Origin: Clostridium sp. AM30-24
GTDB taxonomy: Bacteria > Bacillota > Clostridia > Lachnospirales > Lachnospiraceae
Reading direction: 5' to 3'
DNA: 64,000 nucleotides
Assembly: GCF_003480435.1 (NCBI RefSeq)
Contig: NZ_QUJB01000008.1
Location: 1-64,000, forward strand
Positions 32,835 through 42,928 of this stretch are shown in pieces. The translations under genes were made by a program, and so were the position numbers. A model generated the notes under the pieces. It saw only the letters and a list, made by a program, of their open reading frames with translations. It did no database searches and was not told the origin of the DNA. Numbering within the stretch: position 1 is the stretch's first letter; every line of letters begins with the position of its first letter.

Positions 32835-33803
32835 TTAATAATCAAAGTGCATCATATCCGCTCTACTGAATCCGGCACCCCAAGTCCAGCCATGTTTTCC
32901 AAATGCTTTTACGACATCGCTGTCACGTCCAATGGAATATGGGTTTACGCCCGGCTCCCATTTCTTTCCGACGAGGACTGTCATGCCGTCCATATCGATC
33001 TGCGGATTTGCATCCGGATTGATATCAATGGCAGTTCCGGAACTATGGTTGCTTCCAAGTCCATTGCTTCTCCAGTTATATCCACCGACGCTCTCGATCG
33101 GGAACTGTTCCGGTCCATTGTAGATCTCTGTAAATATCTCCCTAACGTCATCCGCGATGGAGCTTAAAACCCGCACATGGGTTGTTCCGGCAACCTTCTG
33201 ACCATTTCTCAGTCTCCATACCGGAATCTCCACACTGACCATCTCAGCAGAAGCCGTAGCGTCACACGGATTTGCCACGATCCGGTCAATCTGCTCCTTC
33301 ACCTTTGCGCGCTCCTCTGGATTATATACGTCCCAGTTATAATATTTCGAAGAATAGTGGTAAGCCGCCTTATCTGTTTCACTTAAATAATCAGCCTTCA
33401 AATACCAGTCCGGATCTTCATTATAGTTGTAATTCCAGTAATTTGAACTGTTGTAGTTGTTGGAATTGTCACTGTTTCCGGAAGTGCTGTCCTTCGTCTC
33501 GCCGCCGGCCTTCTGCTTCACCTCGCCGCCAACAACCCATGCACCGATCCGGTTTACCTGATAGCCGTCCGGCGTTGTCGTGTTTCTAAGAACATAACCA
33601 TTCTGGTCAAAATAGAAGCCCTCCGCCATCCCGTCGTTGTCCGTGTCGATCCATGCCCATCTTCCCTTCGGATAGGAACCATCATCGAACTGGTACCACA
33701 TTCCGTTCGCGTCTGACCTCCATGTTCCGGCAAATGCGGCAAACGGCACTGCCATGCAGAATACCGCGGCAGCAACCGCGATTTTCATACCATACTTTCT
33801 CAT
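32835..33803 (-). CDS. Secreted M15-family (VanY-like) peptidase with N-terminal wall-binding-type repeats
   Basis: 322 residues from ATG 33803 (GGGGAG upstream). Signal peptide IAVAAAVFCMAVPFAAFA. Residues about 27-90 hold choline-binding-like aromatic/Gly repeats (WRSDANGMWYQFDDGSYPKG, GFYFDQNGYVL). A Ser/Asn/Tyr-rich linker follows, then the M15 zinc peptidase domain with SNHSSGTAIDIN (H-x6-D zinc ligands) and the terminal MMHFDY His ligand. It probably trims D-Ala or cross-bridges in peptidoglycan outside the cell. Confidence 0.88.
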   Translation of the reverse strand: MRKYGMKIAVAAAVFCMAVPFAAFAGTWRSDANGMWYQFDDGSYPKGRWAWIDTDNDGMAEGFYFDQNGYVLRNTTTPDGYQVNRIGAWVVGGEVKQKAGGETKDSTSGNSDNSNNYNSSNYWNYNYNEDPDWYLKADYLSETDKAAYHYSSKYYNWDVYNPEERAKVKEQIDRIVANPCDATASAEMVSVEIPVWRLRNGQKVAGTTHVRVLSSIADDVREIFTEIYNGPEQFPIESVGGYNWRSNGLGSNHSSGTAIDINPDANPQIDMDGMTVLVGKKWEPGVNPYSIGRDSDVVKAFGKHGWTWGAGFSRADMMHFDY

Positions 33804-33934
33804 CTTTTGTTTTTCTCCCCTGTGATGCCGTTCTGCCTGTCTTTTCCGCACCACTCTAAAATATACTTTTCCTTTTCGATCCTGATATTTATACGAATCG
33901 GAATTTTCATCGAACTCATTGAATTTTGAGTTTT

Positions 33935-35035
33935 TTACTCCGCCGTCTCTTTCTGGCTCTTATAAACAGAGACCGCGTCGCTGATATTGGACGCTGCGCC
34001 GCTTCTCACGATATTCTCAAGCGCTGCCAGTTTTTCCTGTGTCATAAAGCCTTTTCCGATATAAACTTCATAGTTATCCGTGACAAACATTGCCTTTTCC
34101 TTCGCCGCTGTCCTCGTGCTGCGGAGTTTTTCCGACAGGTTCGTCAATTCGTCCTCCATCCGTTCGATCTCTTCTTTATTGTTTGCCGTAATCTCGTCGG
34201 AGATGATCGTCCGCGTTACGGTATCGAAGGTCGTGAGGGCTTCTTTCTTCTTCCGGTTGATCTCAGCCACATCCTGGTCGAGCTGGGCAATCTCATCGTC
34301 AAATTTCTGAAGATTATAGATCGTCTCGTTCTTATCCCGGCGGATCGTCTTTGCGATCACTTTCATCTCTTTTTTATTCGCGCGGATTTTTGCACGGATG
34401 CCAAGTCCCTCTTTTAACACATCCATGTAGCGCACCTTGGTCATATTTCCCACCGTCACATAGATTCCGCCGAAAACGAGGATCGCTGCCACATAAATTC
34501 CAACGAGATACATCGTCCGTCTCTCCGGAATCAGAAAATACGCGCTGCACGGAATTGCAAGGAAACAGATCAGGATCGTCACAAGAAGCGCCAGGAAATC
34601 CTTAAATGTCCTCGTAAAGTAGAGTGCGTAGTAATAGTTTCCACGGCAGAAGCCCGGAACATGGTTTGCCTTAAATAAGGTCTTCATCTGATCCACAAGT
34701 TCTTTATTCTCCCGCACAAGTCCCCGGGTATCCTCCTCGATCCGTTCCCGAACACCCTGGTTTTTTGCTTTTTCACGCTTCGCTTTTACTTTTTTAAGCC
34801 GCTCCTGAGCCTTTCCCAGCTCCGCGTCATAGCTTTTTGTGATCTCCTCTTTCCGCTGCTTCACCGTCTGACTGATGGTTTCTGTAACAGAACGCTGTTT
34901 TCCCTTAAGGGAACTCTCTAACTTTTTCTCGTCCGCTTCGAGCTGCTCCACCTCTGTATTCAGAGCTTCCAGTTCCTGTACTGCCTGTCCTGCGCTGGCA
35001 AAAAAAGCAGCATAATCTGTAATTGGCTGTCCCAT
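33935..35035 (-). CDS. Coiled-coil membrane protein of unknown function
   Basis: 366 residues from ATG 35035 (AGGAGG 8 nt upstream), preferred to a 49-residue upstream extension. Long coiled coil at about 20-110 (EALNTEVEQLEADEKKLESS), two membrane spans at about 148-168 and 177-199 (ALLVTILICFLAIPCSAYF, MYLVGIYVAAILVFGGIYVT), then a second coiled coil at about 225-310 (YNLQKFDDEIAQLDQDVAEI). The ends are predicted cytoplasmic. No family recognised. Divergent from the 88-residue gene. Confidence 0.7.
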   Translation of the reverse strand: MGQPITDYAAFFASAGQAVQELEALNTEVEQLEADEKKLESSLKGKQRSVTETISQTVKQRKEEITKSYDAELGKAQERLKKVKAKREKAKNQGVRERIEEDTRGLVRENKELVDQMKTLFKANHVPGFCRGNYYYALYFTRTFKDFLALLVTILICFLAIPCSAYFLIPERRTMYLVGIYVAAILVFGGIYVTVGNMTKVRYMDVLKEGLGIRAKIRANKKEMKVIAKTIRRDKNETIYNLQKFDDEIAQLDQDVAEINRKKKEALTTFDTVTRTIISDEITANNKEEIERMEDELTNLSEKLRSTRTAAKEKAMFVTDNYEVYIGKGFMTQEKLAALENIVRSGAASNISDAVSVYKSQKETAE

Positions 35036-35144
35036 CTTTTGTCCTCCTGGCTCTGTTTCAAGTATGTCATCAAAGTGTCCATATAGATATAGATTACTAC
35101 AATTTTTCAGACGATACAAGGCATTTTGGGCAAAATGTTGTACC

Positions 35145-35173
35145 TTTACTTTCCGGAAAAAATCCGTTATACT
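35145..35173 (+). promoter_or_regulatory. Promoter of the 88-residue gene
   Basis: TTTACT (35145-35150), 17-nt spacer, TATACT (35168-35173), followed by a 45-nt leader with GGAGG. Confidence 0.55.
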
Positions 35174-35220
35174 GTTTTTCAAATCATGATCGTGAAAGCA
35201 ATCGAATGGAGGATGTTTTT

Positions 35221-35487
35221 ATGTTCCGGATCTGGGGAAAAATATGGAAAGATAACCATCTTGTGAGAGATATGGTAGCCTGCAATAATGACTATTCCAT
35301 GTCAAGAACCGCCATGGTATTTCAGGCACTGGATGAGATCTGTCATGAATTTGACTTGAGCCAGCCGATCTGGCTCGACTCGAATATCCGCGACTTTCAG
35401 CTGCATGATAAGACGCGGTTTACGAAGGACAGTTTTATTGAATCGATCGATTTTGATTATCTGGAATTTCAGGTGATTGAGGAATAG
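35221..35487 (+). CDS. Unknown 88-residue protein
   Basis: Starts MFRIWGKIWKDNHLVRDMV; GGAGG lies 8 nt before the ATG and a credible promoter precedes it. It is acidic overall, with C-terminal FTKDSFIESIDFDYLEFQVIEE. No membrane span, signal or known family. Both a promoter and a terminator (35611-35686) are visible, so it is a single-gene unit. I cannot assign a function. Confidence 0.7.
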   Translation: MFRIWGKIWKDNHLVRDMVACNNDYSMSRTAMVFQALDEICHEFDLSQPIWLDSNIRDFQLHDKTRFTKDSFIESIDFDYLEFQVIEE

Positions 35488-35610
35488 GCTCCGGTTCATG
35501 CACCGTGCAGGAAGAAACCGGAACGAAAGCATGACAACCTTCCGGGAAATATGGTCATCACCTGATGGACCTCCACAGGCAGTGTCTTTCCGGCGGAGAA
35601 CAGTCAAATT

Positions 35611-35686
35611 AAAAATCAGCCCAACATCCTATCGTGTATTTCCTGTCCGGAGAACACATGGATATCGGGCTGATTTTTATTTTTTA
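35611..35686. terminator. Bidirectional terminator
   Basis: AAAAATCAGCCC (35611-35622) pairs with GGGCTGATTTTT (35667-35678) around a loop of about 44 nt that can itself fold, followed by ATTTTTT. It serves the plus-strand 88-residue gene and the convergent glucose-6-phosphate isomerase gene. Confidence 0.75.
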
Positions 35687-35781
35687 TCGCTATCTACGGC
35701 TGACTTTTGCGAATGTTTCTTCTCTTTCTGCCATCTGCATACTTCGCCTCACAAGCCGCCTAAAATATTCGTCCTTATAAA

Positions 35782-37131
35782 TTATAATCTCTTGAGAAGT
35801 GCCTCTCTTGCCTCCTCATAGCCCGGTTTTCCGAGCAGGGCGAACATATTCTTCTTGTAGCTCTCAACACCCGGCTGGTTAAACGGGTTGACACCGAGGA
35901 TGTAGCCGCTGACACCGCAGGCGAACTCGAAGAAGTAGAACAGTTGGCCAAGGCTGTAAGCGTCCTGAGCCGGGATCTTCACCATAAGGTTCGGCACGCT
36001 GCCGTCTGTATGCGCAAGGATCGTTCCGTTCATGGCACTCTTGTTTACAAAATCAACGGTCTTTCCTGCCAGATAATTCATACCATCTGTGTCGACATCT
36101 TCTTTCTGAAGGACGATCTCCGCTGGAGATTCTTCCACGTTCAGAACGGTCTCGAACATGATGCGTGCGCCATCCTGGATAAACTGTCCCATGGAGTGGA
36201 GGTCTGTTGTAAGGTCAACGGCTGCCGGGAAAATACCTCTCTGGTCTTTTCCTTCGCTCTCACCGAAGAGCTGTTTCCACCACTCAGATACGTAATGAAG
36301 GCTCGGCTCGTAGTTTGCTACGATCTCCACCTGTTTTCCTTTTCTTAAAAGGATATTGCGGACTGCGGCATATAAAAGTGCCGGGTTCTTCTCATACTCT
36401 GTCTCAAGAGCAACCTTTCTTGCGTCCGCTGCACCTGTCATCAGGGCATCGATATCTGCGCCGCTGACTGCGATCGGTAAAAGACCTACGGCTGTGAGCA
36501 CGGAGAAACGTCCTCCAACGTCATCCGGAACAACGAAGCTCTCGTATCCCTCTTCGTTTGCCAGATTCTTTAAAGCTCCCTTTGCCTTATCTGTGGTCGC
36601 GTAGATTCTCTTATTGGCCTCTTCCTTGCCATACTTCTTGATCAGCATTTCCTTAAATACACGGAAAGCGATCGCCGGTTCTGTCGTTGTACCGGACTTG
36701 GATATAATATTAATGGAGAAATCTTTTCCTTCCAGCACATCCTGAAGATCATGGATGTATTTGCTGCTGATGCTGTTTCCCACGAAATAGATCTCCGGAG
36801 TTTTTCTCTTCCCCTTCGGCAGCACATTGTAGAAGCTGTGGGATAAAAACTCGATTGCAGCGCGGGCACCGAGGTAAGATCCGCCGATACCGATCACAAG
36901 AAGCACATCGGAATCTCCCTGAATCTTCTCCGCCGCTTTCTTAATTCTTGCAAACTCATCTTTATCATAATCAACCGGGAGATCGATCCATCCAAGATAG
37001 TCATTTCCTGCACCGGATTTTGCTGTCAGGACATCCTTCGCGCCCATAACGGTGCTCTTCATGTTCTTCATTTCCTCTTCACTGATAAATCCGGCTGTCT
37101 TGGAATAATCAAATACGATTTCTTTACCCAT
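35782..37131 (-). CDS. pgi: Glucose-6-phosphate isomerase
   Basis: 449 residues from ATG 37131 (AAGGAG 8 nt upstream; the frame to 37245 is an unsupported extension). Motifs: [30 protein letters not shown] (sugar phosphate binding), [36 protein letters not shown] and the C-terminal GVESYKKN with the catalytic Lys. Interconverts glucose 6-phosphate and fructose 6-phosphate. Confidence 0.97.
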   Translation of the reverse strand: MGKEIVFDYSKTAGFISEEEMKNMKSTVMGAKDVLTAKSGAGNDYLGWIDLPVDYDKDEFARIKKAAEKIQGDSDVLLVIGIGGSYLGARAAIEFLSHSFYNVLPKGKRKTPEIYFVGNSISSKYIHDLQDVLEGKDFSINIISKSGTTTEPAIAFRVFKEMLIKKYGKEEANKRIYATTDKAKGALKNLANEEGYESFVVPDDVGGRFSVLTAVGLLPIAVSGADIDALMTGAADARKVALETEYEKNPALLYAAVRNILLRKGKQVEIVANYEPSLHYVSEWWKQLFGESEGKDQRGIFPAAVDLTTDLHSMGQFIQDGARIMFETVLNVEESPAEIVLQKEDVDTDGMNYLAGKTVDFVNKSAMNGTILAHTDGSVPNLMVKIPAQDAYSLGQLFYFFEFACGVSGYILGVNPFNQPGVESYKKNMFALLGKPGYEEAREALLKRL

Positions 37132-37177
37132 AACCCTGTCTCCTTTTCTTGTGTGAGATTCACAATCTCTGTCCGTT

Positions 37178-37206
37178 ATTATACCACTTCGTGAAACCCT
37201 TGACAA
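37178..37206 (-). promoter_or_regulatory. Promoter of pgi
   Basis: Minus strand TTGTCA (37206-37201), 17-nt spacer, perfect TATAAT (37183-37178). Leader about 40 nt. The remaining gap to 37429 shows only a small GTTCTATTATAGAAC palindrome at 37409-37423. Confidence 0.7.
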
Positions 37207-37429
37207 TGCTTCGCATATCAAATCGGCAAATTCTCCATGGCACAAACTCTGCCATCATTACTGCATCATATAGAATTTTTATTTTGTAAAATTTCTGTCC
37301 ATATACAGAATCTCCCACCATCTGCCAGAATTATTCTTTATGATTTTAACTCCTTAACTGCCACCTGCTTTTCAATTGATTTGCATTTCTATTTCGTTCA
37401 ATGCCACTGTTCTATAATAGAACTGGTTT

Positions 37430-38560
37430 TTACGCTCCGTCGCTTTGTAATGCATGAAACAGCGTTTTCAGCATATCCAGATCCTCCGGTGAAATCGAAT
37501 TCCGTATCAGGTCCAGCCTTTCTGAATTTTTCAGCATCTCACTGGGCTGTTCCCGGCTCGCAGCGATCTGCTTCAGACTCTCGCTCAGATGATTGATGCT
37601 CTGGGCAAGCTCCGTCTCACTTGTCGGGATTTTTCCTCCCACTCCTACACCTGCTTGTCCGATATCCCGGACATTTTGACCTGTGCTTTTATTATGATCG
37701 GCTTTTCCAACCGTTTTTTTCGCTGAACCATTCAGCTTATTCCCATTTACAGCCTGATCATCCTCATTTTCCCGGAATGCGGACATTTTTCCATCTATTC
37801 GCGACAGTCTCCCGGTCTCTTTGGCTCCCGTGAGACTTCCGCTCTCCATTCGGGCCGATTCATCACTTCCGTCCGAGGACTGCGTGTCCTTCTTTCTCCC
37901 AAGTACAGAAAAGCGACCGTTGAGTTTTTCCTTTCTCACCGTCTCCTGATTTCTTCCATATCCAGTACCATTGCTGCCTGAGAAATCTACGATATCGGAA
38001 GAACCCGCCACTTTTTTGCGCTCCTGTCCAGCATAAGCGCTGTTATCCACATTTTTATAAAAATGCGGGGAGTTTTCCACATAATCAACTAAATGATCCG
38101 CAAGCTGTTTCCGTTTTGTCCCGGCGCTGATCCCATTGTCCACAAACGCAAGGAACAATCCGCCAAATACGCCTGCTGCACCGTAGAGTACAATATAGTA
38201 GTTGTCGCACCGGTACCAGTAAGCACTGAACGCTGCCGCGCCTCCTGCCATAAAGCAAAGAATCGTTGCCTGCACCGACAGGTTGTCCCACCTGTCGAGA
38301 CTCATGTGCAGGAATCGGAATCCGTAGAGCTGTTTTTCTATGTACGCGTTCACATTTCGAATCCCATGGTTTATAAGGAACACATTTTCCATGCGCTGTT
38401 TTAGTGCCTTTAAATTCTTGTCTTTCGTAAGTGCCATATTTCCGGTTTCTTTGATCAATCTTTTGTAGAGGCCGCCTGTTACAAGTTTGCTGAGTGTCCC
38501 GAGCGCGCAGATCGCCGTCAGAACATAGAGCATTCTCCCTGTCTGTAAAAATTCCAGCAT
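37430..38560 (-). CDS. Unknown membrane protein with a long polar tail
   Basis: 376 residues from ATG 38560 (GGGG 8-9 nt upstream). Membrane spans at about 9-27 (MLYVLTAICALGTLSKLVTG) and 90-135 (ATILCFMAGGAAAFSAYWY, YIVLYGAAGVFGGLFLAFV). The rest is polar, Ser/Gly/Lys-rich and probably disordered, with a helical C-terminus (ELAQSINHLSESLKQIAAS). No family recognised. Confidence 0.65.
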   Translation of the reverse strand: MLEFLQTGRMLYVLTAICALGTLSKLVTGGLYKRLIKETGNMALTKDKNLKALKQRMENVFLINHGIRNVNAYIEKQLYGFRFLHMSLDRWDNLSVQATILCFMAGGAAAFSAYWYRCDNYYIVLYGAAGVFGGLFLAFVDNGISAGTKRKQLADHLVDYVENSPHFYKNVDNSAYAGQERKKVAGSSDIVDFSGSNGTGYGRNQETVRKEKLNGRFSVLGRKKDTQSSDGSDESARMESGSLTGAKETGRLSRIDGKMSAFRENEDDQAVNGNKLNGSAKKTVGKADHNKSTGQNVRDIGQAGVGVGGKIPTSETELAQSINHLSESLKQIAASREQPSEMLKNSERLDLIRNSISPEDLDMLKTLFHALQSDGA

Positions 38561-38722
38561 AATCAGTTCCCCTTTCTTCGTCCAGATCATTCCAGATGAT
38601 GCCACTAATTATAGCGAGTTAGAATCTTTTTGAGAAGGTTGAGAATGGCGGAATCGTTCGTCAAATGGGGACAAAAATCGCAGTTTAAGGCAATCTGGCT
38701 TATTTTTTAATCATATGGGCAT

Positions 38723-38766
38723 AAAAAAATTGCAGGCCGTTGAACTGTACGACACTGCAATTTTTC
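38723..38766 (-). terminator. Terminator of the MTA/SAH nucleosidase gene
   Basis: Minus strand AAAAATTGCAG, loop, CTGCAATTTTTTT; 11-bp stem ending in a T tract. Confidence 0.8.
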
Positions 38767-39459
38767 TTAGATTCTCTTCACAAGCGCAAGCATCAGGTTT
38801 ACAGAATGCTCAACCGCCTTTGCCTCAAACTCTCCGTAATCCATATGGGCGCTGTCATCTGCCTTGTCAGAAATTGCACGAACGATCAGATACGGAATCT
38901 TATTTAAGTATGCCGCCTGAGCAACTGCAGCTCCTTCCATCTCTGTGCAATATGCATCAAAGGTATCATGGATCCAGGTCTTCTTTTCCTTGCTGTCGAT
39001 AAACTGGTCACCGCTGGCAACGCGTCCCTTGAAGGTACTGATATCCGGGTTTGCCTCTTTACATGCCTCTTCCGCAAGCGCAAGAAGTCTCTCATCTGCC
39101 GGAAATTCCTTCACGCCAAGCTGCGGAATCTCACCTGCCGGATATCCAAAGCCACCAGCGTCCACATCGTGCTGTACCGCAACGGTAGAAAGCACCAGAT
39201 CACCGATATTGATCTCGTTTCTTAAAGAACCTGCGATTCCTGTATTTACAATTCCATCAACCTGATAAAGATCCACAAGGATCTGGCTGCAGATACCTGC
39301 GTTTACCTTACCGATACCGGAACGAACGATAACAACATCCTTTCCCTCCAGTTTTCCCTTGCAAAAATTCATTCCTGCCACTGTCTTCATTTCTGTCTCT
39401 GTCATTTTCGCGCGAAGCTTCTCAACTTCCACTTCCATTGCTCCGATAATACCAAGCAT
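38767..39459 (-). CDS. mtnN: 5'-methylthioadenosine/S-adenosylhomocysteine nucleosidase
   Basis: 230 residues. MLGIIGAMEVEVEKL at the start with the catalytic-side Glu12, VNTGIAGSL, VSTVAVQHDVDAGGFGY, ASGDQFI, EMEGAAVAQ (substrate Glu) and RAISDKAD with the catalytic Asp. Cleaves MTA and SAH to adenine and thioribose compounds, supporting methyl-cycle recycling and autoinducer-2 precursors. GGAGG precedes the ATG. Confidence 0.95.
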   Translation of the reverse strand: MLGIIGAMEVEVEKLRAKMTETEMKTVAGMNFCKGKLEGKDVVIVRSGIGKVNAGICSQILVDLYQVDGIVNTGIAGSLRNEINIGDLVLSTVAVQHDVDAGGFGYPAGEIPQLGVKEFPADERLLALAEEACKEANPDISTFKGRVASGDQFIDSKEKKTWIHDTFDAYCTEMEGAAVAQAAYLNKIPYLIVRAISDKADDSAHMDYGEFEAKAVEHSVNLMLALVKRI

Positions 39460-39658
39460 TTGAATTCCTCCGTATTGTATCCTATGATTTTAGCTTAATC
39501 TCAAATGTAACCGTTCGGCTGTCACTCTCAGGTACAGATCCTGTCTGAGTTCCAGACGCATTTTTACCGTCTTTATCGTTCTCATTATACGGGATATGGG
39601 GCGGAAGGTCAAATAAAAACCGACATTCCACAGCATACTTTCTCCAACCGTGCTTCTC

Positions 39659-39688
39659 TTGACAATAATTCTCTGCTGCGGGTATAAT
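39659..39688 (+). promoter_or_regulatory. Promoter of the TSCPD protein gene
   Basis: Consensus TTGACA (39659-39664), 18-nt spacer, consensus TATAAT (39683-39688); GGAGG 8 nt before the ATG at 39747. Likely strongly expressed. Confidence 0.8.
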
Positions 39689-39746
39689 AAGGATACTTTC
39701 AAACTGGTCGTAAGACCATATTTTTTTACAATCGGAGGTATTTTAT

Positions 39747-39995
39747 ATGGTATACAAAACACAGGGCACCTGCTCCAGAGAAATCCATTTTGACGTAGAG
39801 AACAACAAGCTCAAAAATGTAAGCTTCGTTGGCGGATGCAACGGAAACTTAAAAGGTATCGGTCTTCTCGTTGAGGGCATGGACATTGATGATGTGATCA
39901 AGAGAGTCGAAGGCGTAAGCTGCAACGGCCGCCCAACTTCATGTCCTGACCAGCTGGCAAGAGCATTAAAGCAGTATAAAGAGCAGCAGGCCTAA
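39747..39995 (+). CDS. TSCPD domain protein, TIGR03905 family
   Basis: 82 residues. TCSREIHFDVENNKLKNVSFVGGCNGNLKG and NGRPTSCPDQLARAL match the TSCPD domain also found at the C-terminus of some ribonucleotide reductases; the single-domain form is common in Clostridia and has no assigned role. Conserved Cys at 9, 31, 59 and 66 could bind metal. It has consensus promoter elements and its own terminator. Confidence 0.9.
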   Translation: MVYKTQGTCSREIHFDVENNKLKNVSFVGGCNGNLKGIGLLVEGMDIDDVIKRVEGVSCNGRPTSCPDQLARALKQYKEQQA

Positions 39996-40021
39996 ATACA
40001 GGCAATCAACAGACATAAAAA

Positions 40022-40066
40022 CAGCCCCACCGAGGTTGTGTTAATTTGGTGGGGCTGCTTCTTTCA
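40022..40066 (+). terminator. Terminator of the TSCPD gene
   Basis: CAGCCCCACC, 16-nt loop, GGTGGGGCTG, then CTTCTTTC; perfect 10-bp stem. Confidence 0.75.
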
Positions 40067-40208
40067 TTCAGTTTCTTTCATTCAGTTCTTTTCAATTTGT
40101 TGTATTTGTTCTGCCCGTTTTAGCTTTTATCAGAAGTATCCCCCCATGAACCATCTCCCTTTATCAAAATAGTGTTTATATTATTCGGCCGAAATAATAT
40201 ACGAAAGA

Positions 40209-40745
40209 TTAAACTTCGTGGTCGGTAAGAAGTACACCGTTGGTTTCTGTAGCTTTGCCTTCCATGTCATCGCCAATCTGAACGAGGTGCATTGCACGGG
40301 CACGATAGTAACGGTTGACTACACATCCTGTTACAGTAAAGCCTACATGATAAGAAAGCATCTCCCCATTTTCCTCTTCCTCTTTTGAACGTTCGAAATC
40401 CCAACGCCCAATTTGTACCCATGTACTATTTTCTTCATCCCATTCATCCAAAAATACTGTTTGGTATGCCTTATCAATTTTTTTATGCACAAGAATATCT
40501 GATGTTATATAGAGATTTCCGTTTTGTTCATTAGCAATCTTTAAAATTGCTGTTGACATTATGGTTCCTCTCGCATCACTTTGAACAGTATCCTCGGCTT
40601 CCAATGCTCCATAACTTAAAATACTCTGGTTGTGGTGCCCCGGTAGGCTTTCCCAAGAAGGCGAATTGGCATAAGCCACCTGAGCCAACATCATAATAAT
40701 TGATACGGTTATTACTGCTGTTCTTTTTAGTCTTTTCATTTTCAT
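40209..40745 (-). CDS. Secreted protein resembling DUF6147
   Basis: 178 residues. Signal peptide TAVITVSIIMMLAQVAYA. The mature part begins SPSWESLPGHHNQSILSYG, has a beta-rich body (AILKIANEQNGNLYITSDIL) and ends near NRYYRARAMHLVQIGDDMEG. The YYRxRxxH motif and layout match the small secreted DUF6147-like proteins of Lachnospiraceae, which have unknown function. The gene is more AT-rich than its surroundings. Confidence 0.6.
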   Translation of the reverse strand: MKMKRLKRTAVITVSIIMMLAQVAYANSPSWESLPGHHNQSILSYGALEAEDTVQSDARGTIMSTAILKIANEQNGNLYITSDILVHKKIDKAYQTVFLDEWDEENSTWVQIGRWDFERSKEEEENGEMLSYHVGFTVTGCVVNRYYRARAMHLVQIGDDMEGKATETNGVLLTDHEV

Positions 40746-40803
40746 CTCTCCTTTATCTATTTTTATTAATATAAACGGACAAATTCAAGATTTGTGACCA
40801 AAA

Positions 40804-41640
40804 TCACTCAAAAAAATTCAGATTTTCTAAAACACTTTCAAATTCCTCTTTGGGCAATACTCCAGCCAAATAATATAACGAATTATCTACAATTATCAGT
40901 GACTCATATTCTGTAGAACCACTCTCCTGTTTATTAACAGTATACTCTATCGAACGGTTAAGCCACTTATTATATACTTCTTGTTTATCTTTTTCATCAA
41001 ATTTAAATTTTGCTGATGTACTATTATCACTCTTAGTTTGAAAAAAACTAATTATATTATTATTGTATGTGAAAAGTAACTGTGCTTGATCTTTAAATAT
41101 TTTTACCTCCGTAAGATGCATATCTGCCAGGCAATATGACATTTTTAAAACAGGGCTTTTTAATTTTTCACTTATCTCTTGATATGCATTTTCTAATCTG
41201 GGCTTTTCTGATTTGTTCTTATCATTGTCTACCACAATGGAGGCAACTGACCTTTCTGTCTTTCTAAAGAAGTAATTCTTCTTCCCAACCGCCGTCCCCC
41301 CAAGCATCCCGGCGATCACTGCCACCAACGCTACAGTGGCCAGCACCTTCTTCTTTCCAAACCGAACACTCTTCTTGTCCTTCCGGTCTTCCGTCTTTGC
41401 CTTTACCAGCGTGATATTTCTCTCTCTTTCCAGCTCCGACGCAGACGTTTCCTTTTCAAGTTCCGCCTTCCGCGCCATAATCTTTTTCATGATCCGGTCT
41501 TCGGCGCCGTCAAAGGTGACATCTTTGAGGGTCTCGTTTGCCTGATCCAGCTGTTTTAATAACTGTTCATCAGTATAGCCAAATGCTTCCTGAAGGCATC
41601 TGCTTATTTTCTGATCCTCATTTTTTTCCGTGTCTGCCAT
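40804..41640 (-). CDS. Possible membrane anti-sigma protein with a DUF4367-like C-terminus
   Basis: 278 residues. Residues 1-95 are charged and helical (GYTDEQLLKQLDQANETLKD, EDRIMKKIMARKAELEKE); membrane span at about 101-117 (VLATVALVAVIAGMLGGTAV); the extracellular part ends SLYYLAGVLPKEEFESVLEN, similar to DUF4367. This cytoplasmic helix, one span and outer sensor plan fits anti-sigma factors paired with ECF sigmas. The sigma gene at 42919-43464 is on the same strand, with murG between them on the other strand. The distal part (below about 41285) is clearly more AT-rich than the first 350 nt. Confidence 0.6.
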   Translation of the reverse strand: MADTEKNEDQKISRCLQEAFGYTDEQLLKQLDQANETLKDVTFDGAEDRIMKKIMARKAELEKETSASELERERNITLVKAKTEDRKDKKSVRFGKKKVLATVALVAVIAGMLGGTAVGKKNYFFRKTERSVASIVVDNDKNKSEKPRLENAYQEISEKLKSPVLKMSYCLADMHLTEVKIFKDQAQLLFTYNNNIISFFQTKSDNSTSAKFKFDEKDKQEVYNKWLNRSIEYTVNKQESGSTEYESLIIVDNSLYYLAGVLPKEEFESVLENLNFFE

Positions 41641-41857
41641 GATTCAGCACCTCACTTCTTTCCATCCTTTGTTCCTGTTTAGGGGTTGACATTTCTCTCT
41701 CAGCCGTTACTATTAAATAGTCAGCAGCTGTAAAATACGGTTACTGGTAACTGTTCAGTACTCTCACAGCTGCAGCTATAATCCACTGGTTTCCGCATCA
41801 ATTGCGTAAGCCGAATATCCGGTCTTTCAGATCCGGAACTTCCATGGAGGCAATTTT

Positions 41858-42928
41858 ATGAAAACCATTATTCTCACCGGCGGCGGTACAGCCGGCCACG
41901 TTACACCGAACCTCGCCCTGATCCCGTCTCTCAAGGCAGCCGGTTACGATATTCGATACATCGGTTCCTACAATGGTATGGAACGTAAATTAATTGAAAA
42001 CGCAGATATTCCCTATGACGGAATTTCTTCTGGAAAACTGCGCAGATATTTCGACTTAAAAAACTTTTCTGATCCGTTCCGCGTTTTAAAAGGATACGCG
42101 GAGGCATTAAAACTCTTAAAAAAATACAAACCGGATGTCCTTTTCTCTAAAGGCGGCTTCGTAGCAGTCCCGGTTGTTCTCGCTGCCAGACATTACCATA
42201 TCCCGACGATCATCCATGAATCGGATATGACCCCGGGGCTTGCCAACAAGCTTTGTATCCCATCTGCTAAATGGGTGTGCTGCAATTTCCCGGAAACTTT
42301 AAAATATCTTCCGGGAGAAAAAGCGGTTCTGACAGGATCTCCGATCCGTGAGGAACTCCTTCAGGGAGACCGGCTTGCAGGTCTCCAGTATACGAACCTC
42401 TCTGCGGCAAAACCGATCATTCTTGTTATCGGCGGAAGTCTCGGCTCCGTCAAAGTAAACGGTGCGGTCCGCAGCATTCTTCCAAAACTTTTAGAACAGT
42501 TTCAGGTGATCCACATCTGCGGAAAAGGCAATCTGGATGAATCCCTGATCGGGACTTCCGGCTATGTCCAGTATGAATATGTTGATAGTCCGCTAAAGCA
42601 CTTATTTGCGGCAGCTGACCTGATTGTCTCCCGTGCAGGCGCAAACTCGATCTGTGAGATCCTTGCACTCAGGAAACCGAACGTCCTGATCCCGCTCTCC
42701 GCAGCAGCCAGCCGCGGTGACCAGATTCTGAACGCAAATTCCTTTGCAAAACAGGGCTACTCCACAGTATTGGAAGAGGAGCAGGTAACGGATTCCACTC
42801 TGTTTGAGGCGATTCACAACACGTATGAGAACCGCCGGACATTCATTGAAAATATGGAAAAGAGCCATTTAAATAATGCAGTCGATACGATCATGAAACT
42901 GATTAATGATTGTGCCGATCACAAATGA
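41858..42928 (+). CDS. murG: MurG: UDP-GlcNAc:lipid I N-acetylglucosaminyltransferase
   Basis: 356 residues. [14 protein letters not shown] (8-21), the lipid I-binding loop, [32 protein letters not shown]-like [19 protein letters not shown], and the UDP-binding [24 protein letters not shown] (key residues R-A-G, E). It makes lipid II on the inner membrane face. It stands outside a division/cell-wall cluster here, convergent with the sigma factor gene, overlapping it by 10 nt. GGAGG is 7 nt before the ATG. Confidence 0.95.
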   Translation: MKTIILTGGGTAGHVTPNLALIPSLKAAGYDIRYIGSYNGMERKLIENADIPYDGISSGKLRRYFDLKNFSDPFRVLKGYAEALKLLKKYKPDVLFSKGGFVAVPVVLAARHYHIPTIIHESDMTPGLANKLCIPSAKWVCCNFPETLKYLPGEKAVLTGSPIREELLQGDRLAGLQYTNLSAAKPIILVIGGSLGSVKVNGAVRSILPKLLEQFQVIHICGKGNLDESLIGTSGYVQYEYVDSPLKHLFAAADLIVSRAGANSICEILALRKPNVLIPLSAAASRGDQILNANSFAKQGYSTVLEEEQVTDSTLFEAIHNTYENRRTFIENMEKSHLNNAVDTIMKLINDCADHK

